Of a DNA stretch of 30,761 bases, positions 23,764-30,761 are shown piece by piece. Position numbers and translations under genes: made by a program. Source of the DNA: Candidatus Omnitrophota bacterium (lineage in GTDB: Bacteria; Ratteibacteria; UBA8468; MWAK01); assembly GCA_026387085.1 (NCBI GenBank), contig JAPLMK010000066.1, positions 1 through 30,761 of the forward strand, in the 5' to 3' direction. Each line of letters opens with the position of its first letter. Position 1 is the stretch's first letter. The notes beneath the pieces are model-generated. The model worked only from the letters and a program-made list of their open reading frames with translations, was not told the DNA's origin and made no database searches.

Positions 23764-24909
23764 ATGAAAAAAATAAGAATCGGCATGATCGGCTGCGGCG
23801 GAATGGGGCAGGGACACATCAAGAAAATCAAGGAACTGCCGGAAGCGCAGCTTGCAGCCGTAAGCGACGCTGACCCGGAGACCGCCCGGAAGATCGGGAC
23901 GGAAAACAACGTTCCCTATTTTGCCGATTACCGCAAATTAATTAAGAGCGGCCTCTGCGATGCCGTTTTAATCGTAACACCCCACTATTTCCACCACGAA
24001 ATCGGGATTGCGGCCTTCAAATCCGGCCTGCATGTCCTCTCCGAAAAACCGATTACGGTAACCGTGGCTGCAGCCGACGCTTTTTTGGCGGCGGCAAAAA
24101 AGAGCCGGAAGGTTTTCGGCGTAATGTTCCAACAAAGAACTTTTCCGCACGTCCGGCTCGCGCGCGAAATTATCAAAAGCGGACGAATTGGTAAAATTCA
24201 ACGCACCCTGGCGGTCGAGCCCCACTACCGCAGCCAGGCATACTATGACAGCTCCACCTGGCGCGGTACCTGGCTTGGAGAAGGCGGCGGCGTCTTGATA
24301 AACCAGTCGCCCCACGGCATAGACCTTTTCATGCTCCTGGGTGGATTGCCGAGCCGGGTTATCGCCAAAACCCGGACCAAAATACACAAGATTGAAGTAG
24401 AAGACGAAGTAACCGCGCTCCTTGAATATCCTAACGGCGCCTGGGGTTACTACTACACCAGCACCTGCGAGGACCCGGCTTCACCCCTCTTTATGGAAAT
24501 TGTCGGAGACAGCGGCAAGATTGTCCTGACGGAAAATGACGTAAAACTCTTCACCTTTAAACCGTCAATCTCCAAACATAACGCCACCGCCAAAACTATG
24601 TGGGGCGGACCGGAAATCAAAGAAGAAAAACTGAAACTGCCAAAAACAGAGAGCGGCCACAAGGAGATTATCCGTAACTTCTGCGCCGCAATCATGGGCC
24701 GGGAAAAACTGCTTGCGCCCGGAGCAGAGGGACTCTGGTCGATAGAATTTATCAACGCCCTCATCCTTTCCGGCAAAAAAGAAAAGCCCGTGAATATTCC
24801 GGTTAACCGGAAAGAATACGAAAAACTGCTGGATGGACTGAAAAAGAAATCTAAGATAAAGAAAGTTAAAAAAGTGGAACGCACCACCGATCCGCGTCAT
24901 GACAAATAG
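23764..24909 (+). CDS. Gfo/Idh/MocA family oxidoreductase
   Basis: The protein has 381 residues from ATG 23764, which is fixed by the promoter just upstream. The Rossmann motif is IGMIGCGGMGQGH (GxGxxG), then DAVLIVTPHYFHHE and the EKP motif VLSEKPITVT. The C-terminal domain has MFQQRTFPHVRLAREII and GGGVLINQSPHGIDLFMLLGG, the standard active-site region with His as likely acid/base. The extreme C-terminus is very lysine-rich (LKKKSKIKKVKKVE). It is a cytoplasmic NAD(P)-dependent sugar or polyol dehydrogenase of unknown substrate, and the fourth member of the family in this window. It stands as a single transcription unit, divergent from the YchF-like gene. Confidence 0.94.
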   Translation: MKKIRIGMIGCGGMGQGHIKKIKELPEAQLAAVSDADPETARKIGTENNVPYFADYRKLIKSGLCDAVLIVTPHYFHHEIGIAAFKSGLHVLSEKPITVTVAAADAFLAAAKKSRKVFGVMFQQRTFPHVRLAREIIKSGRIGKIQRTLAVEPHYRSQAYYDSSTWRGTWLGEGGGVLINQSPHGIDLFMLLGGLPSRVIAKTRTKIHKIEVEDEVTALLEYPNGAWGYYYTSTCEDPASPLFMEIVGDSGKIVLTENDVKLFTFKPSISKHNATAKTMWGGPEIKEEKLKLPKTESGHKEIIRNFCAAIMGREKLLAPGAEGLWSIEFINALILSGKKEKPVNIPVNRKEYEKLLDGLKKKSKIKKVKKVERTTDPRHDK

Positions 24910-24978
24910 AACACCGATTACCGCGGATAAAAATACCGGCGCTTACGGACTATTTACCTTTTTCTTAATAAACATAAG

Positions 24979-26169
24979 ATGAGCGTAACTTACCCCAGAG
25001 GGTTTCTGTCTGCCGGAATCAGCGCCGGCATCAAAGCCGGCAATAAAAAAGACTTGGCCCTGGTATTTTCGGAAGAGCCGGCCGTTACCGCCGGCGTCTC
25101 CACCACCAACAAATTTAAAGCCGCCTCCCTCCTTTTGAGTCTCGCTCATTTACGCCAGGCCGGAGAGAAGCAGGCGGTCTTGCTCAACAGCGGCAATGCT
25201 AACGCTATCAACGGCCGGGAAGGCATGGCCATTACCAGCCGCATCGTTTCCGCCCTGGCCCAAGCGCTTAAGATTGATTTGCCGAGCGTCCTCTTCGCCT
25301 CAACCGGTAAAATCGGCCTGCTTCTACCGGAGAAGAAGATCGTCGGAGCGCTACCGAAATTAATCAAGAATCTCAGCCAAAACAGCGCGCCGGCCGCCCG
25401 GGCGATTATGACCACCGACCGCGTACCTAAAGAAACGGTCCGGGAAACCGGTATCAGCGGCCGGACGGGAATGGTGCGCATCGGCGGCATGGCTAAAGGC
25501 GCCGGAATGATTAAGCCGGAGCTGGCGACAATGCTGGTGGTCCTGACTACCGACGCGGTCATCGAAAAAGAAGCGCTCCAACTGGCCCTGCGCGAGGCGG
25601 TCAACCAGTCCTTCAACCTTATTACCGTGGATGACGACCAGTCCACAAACGACTTCGTGGTAATCCTGGCAAACGGAAAAGCCGCCAACCCCAGAATAAA
25701 AAAAGAGACGAAAGAGTTCGCTCTTTTCCAGGAAGAGCTGACCGGATGCTGCCTGGAACTGGCCCGGAAATTAGTTGCTGACGGCGAAGGCGCCCATAAA
25801 GTGATGGTTGTTAAGGTAACCGGCGCCTGGTCGCTGAAAGATGCCCGGCGGGTCAGCCGGCGGATAGCCGGCAGTAACCTGGTAAAGACCGCGCTCGCCG
25901 GGGAAAGCCCTAATTGGGGTCGAATTCTGGCTTCAGCCGGCAGCTGCGCGGCGAGAATGAACCCGCAAACAACCACCCTTTCCTTGGCCGGAACCATGGT
26001 CTTTGACGCCGGAGAGATTACCGCCTACTCGGAAAAAACCATCCACCAAGCGCTTGCCGCTCCGGAGATAGAAATCGCGCTTGACCTGGGGATAGGCAAC
26101 TTCTCCGCAACCGCCTACGGCTGCGACCTGACCGAAGATTACGTTAAAATAAATAAAGATTATTCCTGA
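24979..26169 (+). CDS. argJ: Ornithine acetyltransferase / N-acetylglutamate synthase
   Basis: The protein has 396 residues, full length for ArgJ. Conserved blocks are LNSGNANAINGREG, FASTGKIGLLLP, IMTTDRVPKETV and MAKGAGMIKPELATMLV. The last contains the autocleavage site with nucleophile T184, which splits the chain into alpha and beta subunits. DDDQSTNDFVVILANG and LAGESPNWGRILAS follow. It transfers acetyl from N-acetylornithine to glutamate in the arginine pathway (the acetyl cycle). Whether it also uses acetyl-CoA cannot be told from sequence. No other arginine gene is adjacent, although the class III aminotransferase could be ArgD-like. No clear Shine-Dalgarno precedes the ATG. Confidence 0.97.
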   Translation: MSVTYPRGFLSAGISAGIKAGNKKDLALVFSEEPAVTAGVSTTNKFKAASLLLSLAHLRQAGEKQAVLLNSGNANAINGREGMAITSRIVSALAQALKIDLPSVLFASTGKIGLLLPEKKIVGALPKLIKNLSQNSAPAARAIMTTDRVPKETVRETGISGRTGMVRIGGMAKGAGMIKPELATMLVVLTTDAVIEKEALQLALREAVNQSFNLITVDDDQSTNDFVVILANGKAANPRIKKETKEFALFQEELTGCCLELARKLVADGEGAHKVMVVKVTGAWSLKDARRVSRRIAGSNLVKTALAGESPNWGRILASAGSCAARMNPQTTTLSLAGTMVFDAGEITAYSEKTIHQALAAPEIEIALDLGIGNFSATAYGCDLTEDYVKINKDYS

Positions 26170-26205
26170 CAGATACCACCTTCAGGCCCACGCCTTTTCT
26201 TAACG

Positions 26206-26211
26206 TACAAT
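26206..26211 (+). promoter_or_regulatory. Candidate -10 box before the DedA-family gene
   Basis: TACAAT ends 6 nt before the ATG with no Shine-Dalgarno, the same spacing as at other genes of the window. No -35 match is seen. Confidence 0.35.
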
Positions 26212-26217
26212 TCACTA

Positions 26218-26904
26218 ATGTTTGAAAACTTAATCCTGCACATAAAGTTACTCTCCGAACAGATACCGGTTGGTCTTTACGCGCTTGTTGGCGGTTTTAT
26301 AGAGGAAATCATCGCGCCGATTCCATCCCCGCTGATTATGACCACCGCCGGGAGTCTTTTGCGTTTACAAGGGCAGGGGATTGCCGCGCTTTTCCTGGTC
26401 AGTTTTCTGGCCGCATTCGGCAAAACTATCGGTTCGTGGATAATATATCTTATTGCCGACAAGTCAGAAAACCTGATTATCCTGCGTTTCGGAAAATTTT
26501 TAGGAGTTACCAGGAAAGACGTTGAAAATATCGGAAAACGTTTTGATAATACCTGGAAAGATGATGTGCTCTTGGTGTTGCTGCGGGCAATTCCTTTTAT
26601 CCCCGGCGCTCCGGTGGCAGTCGTTTGCGGCATCATTAAGTTAAATCCCAAAAGATACCTCCGCTCAACCTTAGCCGGCACATTTTTACGCAGTCTTATT
26701 TTTGGATTTATCGGCTATGAAGGGCTCGCTACCTACCAAACCATTATCAGCCGGTTTAATGCTCTGGAAACTGCGGGGGCAATCCTTTTTGTTCTTCTCG
26801 TTTCAGCGCTCCTGATTTGGCTTTATTCTTTGCGCAAATCCGGCGGAATACAAGGTTGGATGCAAAAACATTTCGGAAAAGAAAACGGGCGGAAAGATAC
26901 ATAA
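26218..26904 (+). CDS. DedA/SNARE-associated (VTT) family membrane protein
   Basis: The protein has 228 residues with several hydrophobic segments, including about residues 37-62, 65-82 and 180-205. The VTT/DedA signature is visible as FIEEIIAPIPSPLIM in the first membrane-entering loop and VLLRAIPFIPGAPVAVVCG, the conserved R-x-x-P-x-x-P-G-x-x-x-x-x-x-G block, in the middle. DedA proteins act as lipid scramblases or flippases, for example for undecaprenyl phosphate or phosphatidylethanolamine. The substrate is not predictable. The gene follows argJ by 48 bp and has its own candidate -10 box. Confidence 0.9.
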   Translation: MFENLILHIKLLSEQIPVGLYALVGGFIEEIIAPIPSPLIMTTAGSLLRLQGQGIAALFLVSFLAAFGKTIGSWIIYLIADKSENLIILRFGKFLGVTRKDVENIGKRFDNTWKDDVLLVLLRAIPFIPGAPVAVVCGIIKLNPKRYLRSTLAGTFLRSLIFGFIGYEGLATYQTIISRFNALETAGAILFVLLVSALLIWLYSLRKSGGIQGWMQKHFGKENGRKDT

Positions 26905-26957
26905 ATCCGACGGGAATAACCGCATTTTGCGGAAACAACAACCAAGGGGCAAAGAGA

Positions 26958-28214
26958 ATGATTTCCTACGAAAAACGGATAGCCTGGTTTAACCAGGCGC
27001 GGTTTGGGATGTTCATCCACTGGGGCCTCTATTCCCTTCTGGGGCGGGGTGAATGGACGATGCTGGTCGAACGCATCCCGCCGGATGAGTACGCCAAACT
27101 GGCCAACCAATTTAATCCCGCTAAATTTAACGCTGACTCCTGGGCATCTCTGGCAAAGGAATCCGGGATGAAGTACATGGTCCTTACCGCCCGGCACCAC
27201 GACGGCTTCTGCCTCTATGACAGCCAGGTAAGTGATTTTACGTCGGTTAAGACCGCGGCCCAAAAGGACTTTGTGGCTGAATACGTCAAGTCCTGCCGCA
27301 AAGCCGGGCTAAAGGTGGGTTTATACTACTCCCTAATGGACTGGCGTTTTCCCGGATACTTCGACCGGAAAAAGTACCCGGATAGCTTTAAGGCGATGGC
27401 TAAACAACTACACGGACAGGTCAGGGAGTTGATGACCAACTACGGTAAGATTGACTACCTCTTTTACGACGGGGAATGGATACCGGGTGTACCGAGGTTC
27501 CGGCAAACAGGAAGCCCGGAAATCGCCAAACTCTGGCGCGCAAAAGAACTTAACCAGATGGTCCGGTCCCTCCAGCCGGAGATAATCATCAACAACCGCT
27601 CCGGAGTTGACGAGGACATGGATACGCCCGAACAGGTGGTAACCGCCTCCAAGACCGGCCGCGCCTGGGAATCCTGCATGACCATGGGCGCCTCCTGCGG
27701 TTGGGGATATATCAAAAACAACCCCACCTTTAAAACAACCGCCCAATTAATAGAATACCTGGTAACCTCAGCCAGCAGCGGCGGAAATTACCTTCTCAAT
27801 ATCGGTCCGAAACCGGACGGAAGCGTCCGGAAAGAGGAAGTAACGCGGTTAAAAGAGATTGGGAAATGGATGAAAGTTAACGGTGAATCAATCTATGATT
27901 CCGAAAGACCGCCGGCGATGACGGCTCAATGGTTAGGCGGCATAATCGGATATATCAACACAAAAGGAGATAACCTTTACTGGCACATCTTACGCTGGCC
28001 CGGTAAGATTGCCTCCATGCCGGGAATAAAGAATAAAGTCCTTTCGGCCACAATTATGGCTACCGGCCAAAAGGTAAAGATAGAACAGGCCAAAGACGGA
28101 CGTCTCTTCTTGACAGGCCTGCCTCAAGAACCGCCGGACAAAAACGACACGGTCATCAAACTTAAATTAAACGGTAAGTTGGCGGTCTCTGATTGCGACG
28201 GTATTCCATTATAA
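26958..28214 (+). CDS. Alpha-L-fucosidase, GH29 family
   Basis: The protein has 418 residues from ATG 26958. An in-frame start at 26817 would overlap the DedA gene and is rejected. GH29 features are WFNQARFGMFIHWGLYSL (H21), YMVLTARHHDGFCLYDS (H80, H81), VGLYYSLMDWR (Y123), and YLFYDGEW with the catalytic nucleophile D171. SGGNYLLNIGPKPDG near the end of the barrel is typical of the family. The acid/base residue is not assignable by eye. A C-terminal beta domain follows from about 330. Substrates would be alpha-L-fucosides, and some relatives use other deoxy-sugars. No signal peptide is visible, so it is probably cytoplasmic and acts on imported oligosaccharides. The next gene, a secreted CBM9-containing protein, fits a glycan-use locus. 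Confidence 0.94.
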   Translation: MISYEKRIAWFNQARFGMFIHWGLYSLLGRGEWTMLVERIPPDEYAKLANQFNPAKFNADSWASLAKESGMKYMVLTARHHDGFCLYDSQVSDFTSVKTAAQKDFVAEYVKSCRKAGLKVGLYYSLMDWRFPGYFDRKKYPDSFKAMAKQLHGQVRELMTNYGKIDYLFYDGEWIPGVPRFRQTGSPEIAKLWRAKELNQMVRSLQPEIIINNRSGVDEDMDTPEQVVTASKTGRAWESCMTMGASCGWGYIKNNPTFKTTAQLIEYLVTSASSGGNYLLNIGPKPDGSVRKEEVTRLKEIGKWMKVNGESIYDSERPPAMTAQWLGGIIGYINTKGDNLYWHILRWPGKIASMPGIKNKVLSATIMATGQKVKIEQAKDGRLFLTGLPQEPPDKNDTVIKLKLNGKLAVSDCDGIPL

Positions 28215-28248
28215 AAAATTCGCCATTTCGTTACTTTAATAAATCGGT

Positions 28249-28254
28249 TATAAT
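28249..28254 (+). promoter_or_regulatory. Candidate -10 box for the CBM9-containing secreted protein
   Basis: TATAAT lies 60 nt upstream of the start codon in the 100-bp gap after the fucosidase gene. The -35 region is weak. A normal leader with an AGGAGG ribosome site follows, unlike the leaderless genes. Confidence 0.4.
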
Positions 28255-28314
28255 ATCAGTTAAATATTTTCGATTAATAAATTAAAAGCTCTAAAAATAC
28301 GAGGAGGATGCGCC

Positions 28315-30761
28315 ATGAAAAAAGGTCTATTTTGGGGTAGTTTGCTTTGCGCCGTAATGCTTCTCTTCTCCAACAACTTGCGGGCGGAAAGCTTTGCGCC
28401 CTCGCCCCTGTCCGGTGAAGTAAAGATTGACGGCAAGTTGGATGAGGCCGCCTGGCAAAAAGCCCAGCCCAGCTCGCCGTTTATCTGGTTAGCCAGCACA
28501 GGCGAAACCAAAGCGCCGGCCAAAACCGATTTTCGCATGCTGGTAAATCCGGATGCTGTATACCTGGGCATCTTTTGCGCCGAGCCGGAGATGGGTAAGT
28601 TCCTTAACACAACCAAAGACCGAGATAATCCCCTGCTCTTTGGCGACGAATGCGTCGAAATCTTCCTGGACCCGACCGGGAAAGGGGTTACCTATTACCA
28701 GTTTGCATTAAACGCCATCAATACCCAGTGGGACATCCACTACATTGAAAACGGAAATACCACTATCGCCAATTACAGTTCCTTGTGGGATTCAGCTATT
28801 TACAAGGGCGCGGACTTCTGGACCGCTGAAATCAGAATTCCCCTTTCCGCCTTCTACTACACCGACTCCAAGGCGTTCTCTGATACCTGGCTGGTGAATA
28901 TCACACGGGAAAAGAACCAGTATCGGGAACTGACAACCTGGTCTTCTGTGCGTAACGGGTTCCACGAACCGGACAAGTTTACCAAGGTAGCCGGCATGCC
29001 CAAAAAGGACCCGCGCTTTGATTTAAGGATTACCAACCTGCAGGCCTACATCACCAGCGCCGAAAAGAACTTCACCGGGAGTTTGGAGGTTAATACCTCA
29101 GCCACCAAATTAACCAGCGGAGAATATCTTTTTTCGCTGTACGACGCAACCGGCCAGGAGATTATCCCGGGCCAGAAGGTGAAGGTTGCGGAAGGCGAAG
29201 GGACCTTTACGGTCGATAACCTTTCTTTTGTTGATACCGGCAAGCGGACAATCAAGGCAACCCTCACTTCCGGAAAAGACGAACTTGTAAACGGCATCTA
29301 CTTCCCCCTGACCGTTAACTACAACCCGCTGGTAATCGATATTACCGAGCCGTTCTACGCCAACTGCATCTTCCCGGGACAGGAAGTAAAGAAGATTGCC
29401 GGCAGCGTCACCCTTAACCTGCCCCTGGAAAAACTCCGGGGCGCTGACCTGACAATCTCCCTGGCCAACCAACCCACGATTAAAAAGAAGGTGGCGGACC
29501 ACATCGTAAACTTCACCTTTGACGCCGCATCCTTAACTGACGGCGAATACCCCCTTACCTGCCAGGTAACTGCTTCCGGCAAGACGGTTGCTGAACAAAC
29601 TGTCCTTATCCGGAAGTTAGCCCCGGCTCCGGGTAGCTGCGCCTATATCGACAAGAACCTGAACCTGATCGTCAACAACAAGCCCATCTTTGTCCGGGGC
29701 TGGTACGGAAACGAGGGCTGGATGGTCGGCGAAGAGATTTTAAAAACAATGCCCCATCCCAACAGCAAGTTTGTCAATGCCTGGCATTGTGAAATTAATT
29801 TCGAATGCGAACGGCTCGACCCTTCCGAACAAAAGAGCGGCCGGATAACCAAAGATGTCGAGCCATCCGCTTTAATTTTCAGCAGCATGCAAAAAGTTAT
29901 TGAAGAAAACAGAAATAACCCCAAACTTCTGTGGTATTACCTGGCCGACGAGCCGGAATGCCGCGGGCTTTCCCCTGTCTACCTTAAACACCAATACGAT
30001 TTTATTAAAAAACTGGACCCGTACCATCCGGTGATGATAATTTCGCGTTCCCCGGAACTCTATACCGGCTGCGCCGATATCTTAAACCCGCACCCGTACC
30101 TCAGCCCGACCGTAGATTCCTCCGGAAAAAGAAGCATGCGCAGCCCCAAGGAAGTCCGCAACCAGATGCGCATGGTCCTCTCCGCCGGCAAGGGCCGGAT
30201 TGTGCCCTGGCATACACCGCTGGCATGGAGTTACGGATACTTTGATGTGTATGCCGACTACCCCACCTTTGACGAATACAGCTGCGCGGTCTATACCGGC
30301 ATCGTAAACGGGTGCAAAGGAATGACCCCTTACGTCTACAACGGCCAGTTTGGCTCGATCGACCTGCGGCTGGGATGTGATTTTGTTTTCGAAACAATAG
30401 CCGGCATGGATGAGTTCCTCCTGAGCCCGGAAAAGCCCCTGCCCCTGAAGGTAACTACGGTTGAGGACGGGGTAGAGGTCATCGCGGTCAACCTGCTGGA
30501 TAAGAAGACCACCGCCACGATTGAATGCGACGGCCTGAAGGGGACTGACAAATTATACGGCTATCGGGACAAGACCACCGCTGACGTCCAAAACGGAAAG
30601 ATAACGCTCAGTTTCAACCCTTACGAAACCCGCTTCCTGTCAAACCCCTTGATGGGCGCGGACCTCAAGACCGCCGAAACCTTGCGGGCAGAGATAGCCG
30701 CAGGTAAGGCCAAACTTAAGAAACCGGGCAATATCCTTTACAAGCAGGGCCGGGAGATTAA
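28315..30761 (+). CDS. Large secreted CBM9-like protein with glycoside-hydrolase-like domain (3' end outside window)
   Basis: ATG 28315 has a strong GAGGAGG site, and the frame stays open for 815 codons to the window edge. Residues 1-24 are a signal peptide (KKGLFWGSLL core, cut after LRA). About 25-215 is a CBM9-like sandwich: VKIDGKLDEAAWQKAQ, VYLGIFCAEPE, GDECVEIFLDPTG, WTAEIRIPLSAF. About 240-440 looks like two beta-sandwich domains. About 440-720 resembles a glycoside-hydrolase barrel: IVNNKPIFVRGWYG, then LLWYYLADEPE (D545, E546, E548) and DILNPHPYLSP. The acid pair could be catalytic, but I do not recognise the GH family. A beta domain and a helical stretch follow. It is probably exported and acts on plant or algal polysaccharide (inference), next to the GH29 gene. 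Confidence 0.85.
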   Translation, partial: MKKGLFWGSLLCAVMLLFSNNLRAESFAPSPLSGEVKIDGKLDEAAWQKAQPSSPFIWLASTGETKAPAKTDFRMLVNPDAVYLGIFCAEPEMGKFLNTTKDRDNPLLFGDECVEIFLDPTGKGVTYYQFALNAINTQWDIHYIENGNTTIANYSSLWDSAIYKGADFWTAEIRIPLSAFYYTDSKAFSDTWLVNITREKNQYRELTTWSSVRNGFHEPDKFTKVAGMPKKDPRFDLRITNLQAYITSAEKNFTGSLEVNTSATKLTSGEYLFSLYDATGQEIIPGQKVKVAEGEGTFTVDNLSFVDTGKRTIKATLTSGKDELVNGIYFPLTVNYNPLVIDITEPFYANCIFPGQEVKKIAGSVTLNLPLEKLRGADLTISLANQPTIKKKVADHIVNFTFDAASLTDGEYPLTCQVTASGKTVAEQTVLIRKLAPAPGSCAYIDKNLNLIVNNKPIFVRGWYGNEGWMVGEEILKTMPHPNSKFVNAWHCEINFECERLDPSEQKSGRITKDVEPSALIFSSMQKVIEENRNNPKLLWYYLADEPECRGLSPVYLKHQYDFIKKLDPYHPVMIISRSPELYTGCADILNPHPYLSPTVDSSGKRSMRSPKEVRNQMRMVLSAGKGRIVPWHTPLAWSYGYFDVYADYPTFDEYSCAVYTGIVNGCKGMTPYVYNGQFGSIDLRLGCDFVFETIAGMDEFLLSPEKPLPLKVTTVEDGVEVIAVNLLDKKTTATIECDGLKGTDKLYGYRDKTTADVQNGKITLSFNPYETRFLSNPLMGADLKTAETLRAEIAAGKAKLKKPGNILYKQGREI

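Noticed and set aside
25146..25997. 283-residue minus-strand open frame
   Set aside because: It is antisense to argJ, whose motifs are unmistakable. Long antisense frames are common in GC-rich coding DNA.
26817..26957. N-terminal extension of the fucosidase gene
   Set aside because: It overlaps the DedA gene in another frame, and the GH29 homology begins after ATG 26958.

Overview
The window is about 31 kb of one bacterial chromosome, apparently from an uncultured Gram-negative-type lineage. Nearly all genes lie on the plus strand, are tightly packed and have moderately GC-rich coding. A Gram-negative envelope is suggested by the LpxL/HtrB-like acyltransferases and by the Ctp protease plus divergent polysaccharide deacetylase pair. 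Four Gfo/Idh/MocA oxidoreductases, two CBM9-like proteins, a GH29 fucosidase and a RAYT transposon with GGGACAG-type ends are a mix I associate with polysaccharide-degrading candidate phyla (PVC, Omnitrophota or Hydrogenedentota-like). No marker in the window fixes the phylum.

Layout. 1-4135: the 3' end of one acyltransferase gene, a complete paralogue that shares a near-identical 3' third with it, a 757-bp RAYT transposon, and a minus-strand UvrD/PcrA helicase. The transposon sits exactly between the converging 3' ends of the acyltransferase and the helicase. It is flanked by a 104-bp direct duplication that preserves both ends. 4195-7753: gatB, a ctpA-type S41 protease and a YibQ-like deacetylase. 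7836-13511: a CoaC-only flavoprotein, class III aminotransferase, M20 hydrolase, Gfo/Idh/MocA oxidoreductase, proB and plsC, closely spaced like one operon. 13592-15873: ispH and a five-domain rpsA, continuing the known plsC-ispH-rpsA order. 15966-18932: nagB and two oxidoreductases, probably amino-sugar or other sugar catabolism. 18989-19699: a cytoplasmic CBM9-like protein on the minus strand. 20063-22582: transketolase and an unrecognised protein. 22678-23628: a divergent, short YchF-like protein on the minus strand, with a divergent promoter region shared with a fourth oxidoreductase. 24979-26904: argJ and a DedA protein. 26958-30761: GH29 alpha-L-fucosidase and a large secreted CBM9-containing protein that runs off the window.

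How the genes work together. Housekeeping functions (tRNA amidation, CoA, isoprenoid, proline and arginine synthesis, translation) are interleaved with a glycan theme. The large secreted protein and the fucosidase would release or process sugars. The oxidoreductases, nagB and transketolase could channel them into central metabolism. This link is inference from gene content.

Most interesting signals. (1) Several genes start with a -10 box only 6-8 nt before the ATG and mostly without a Shine-Dalgarno, which suggests leaderless transcripts. The clearest are the RAYT gene (TTGACA-17-TAGAAT-6-ATG) and the oxidoreductase at 23764 (TTGCCA-17-TATAAT-7-ATG). (2) The RAYT insertion has an unusually long flanking duplication. 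(3) The tandem acyltransferases look gene-converted. (4) There is a perfect 14-bp palindrome at the transketolase promoter. I did not find a defence system, CRISPR array, prophage, tRNA or rRNA.
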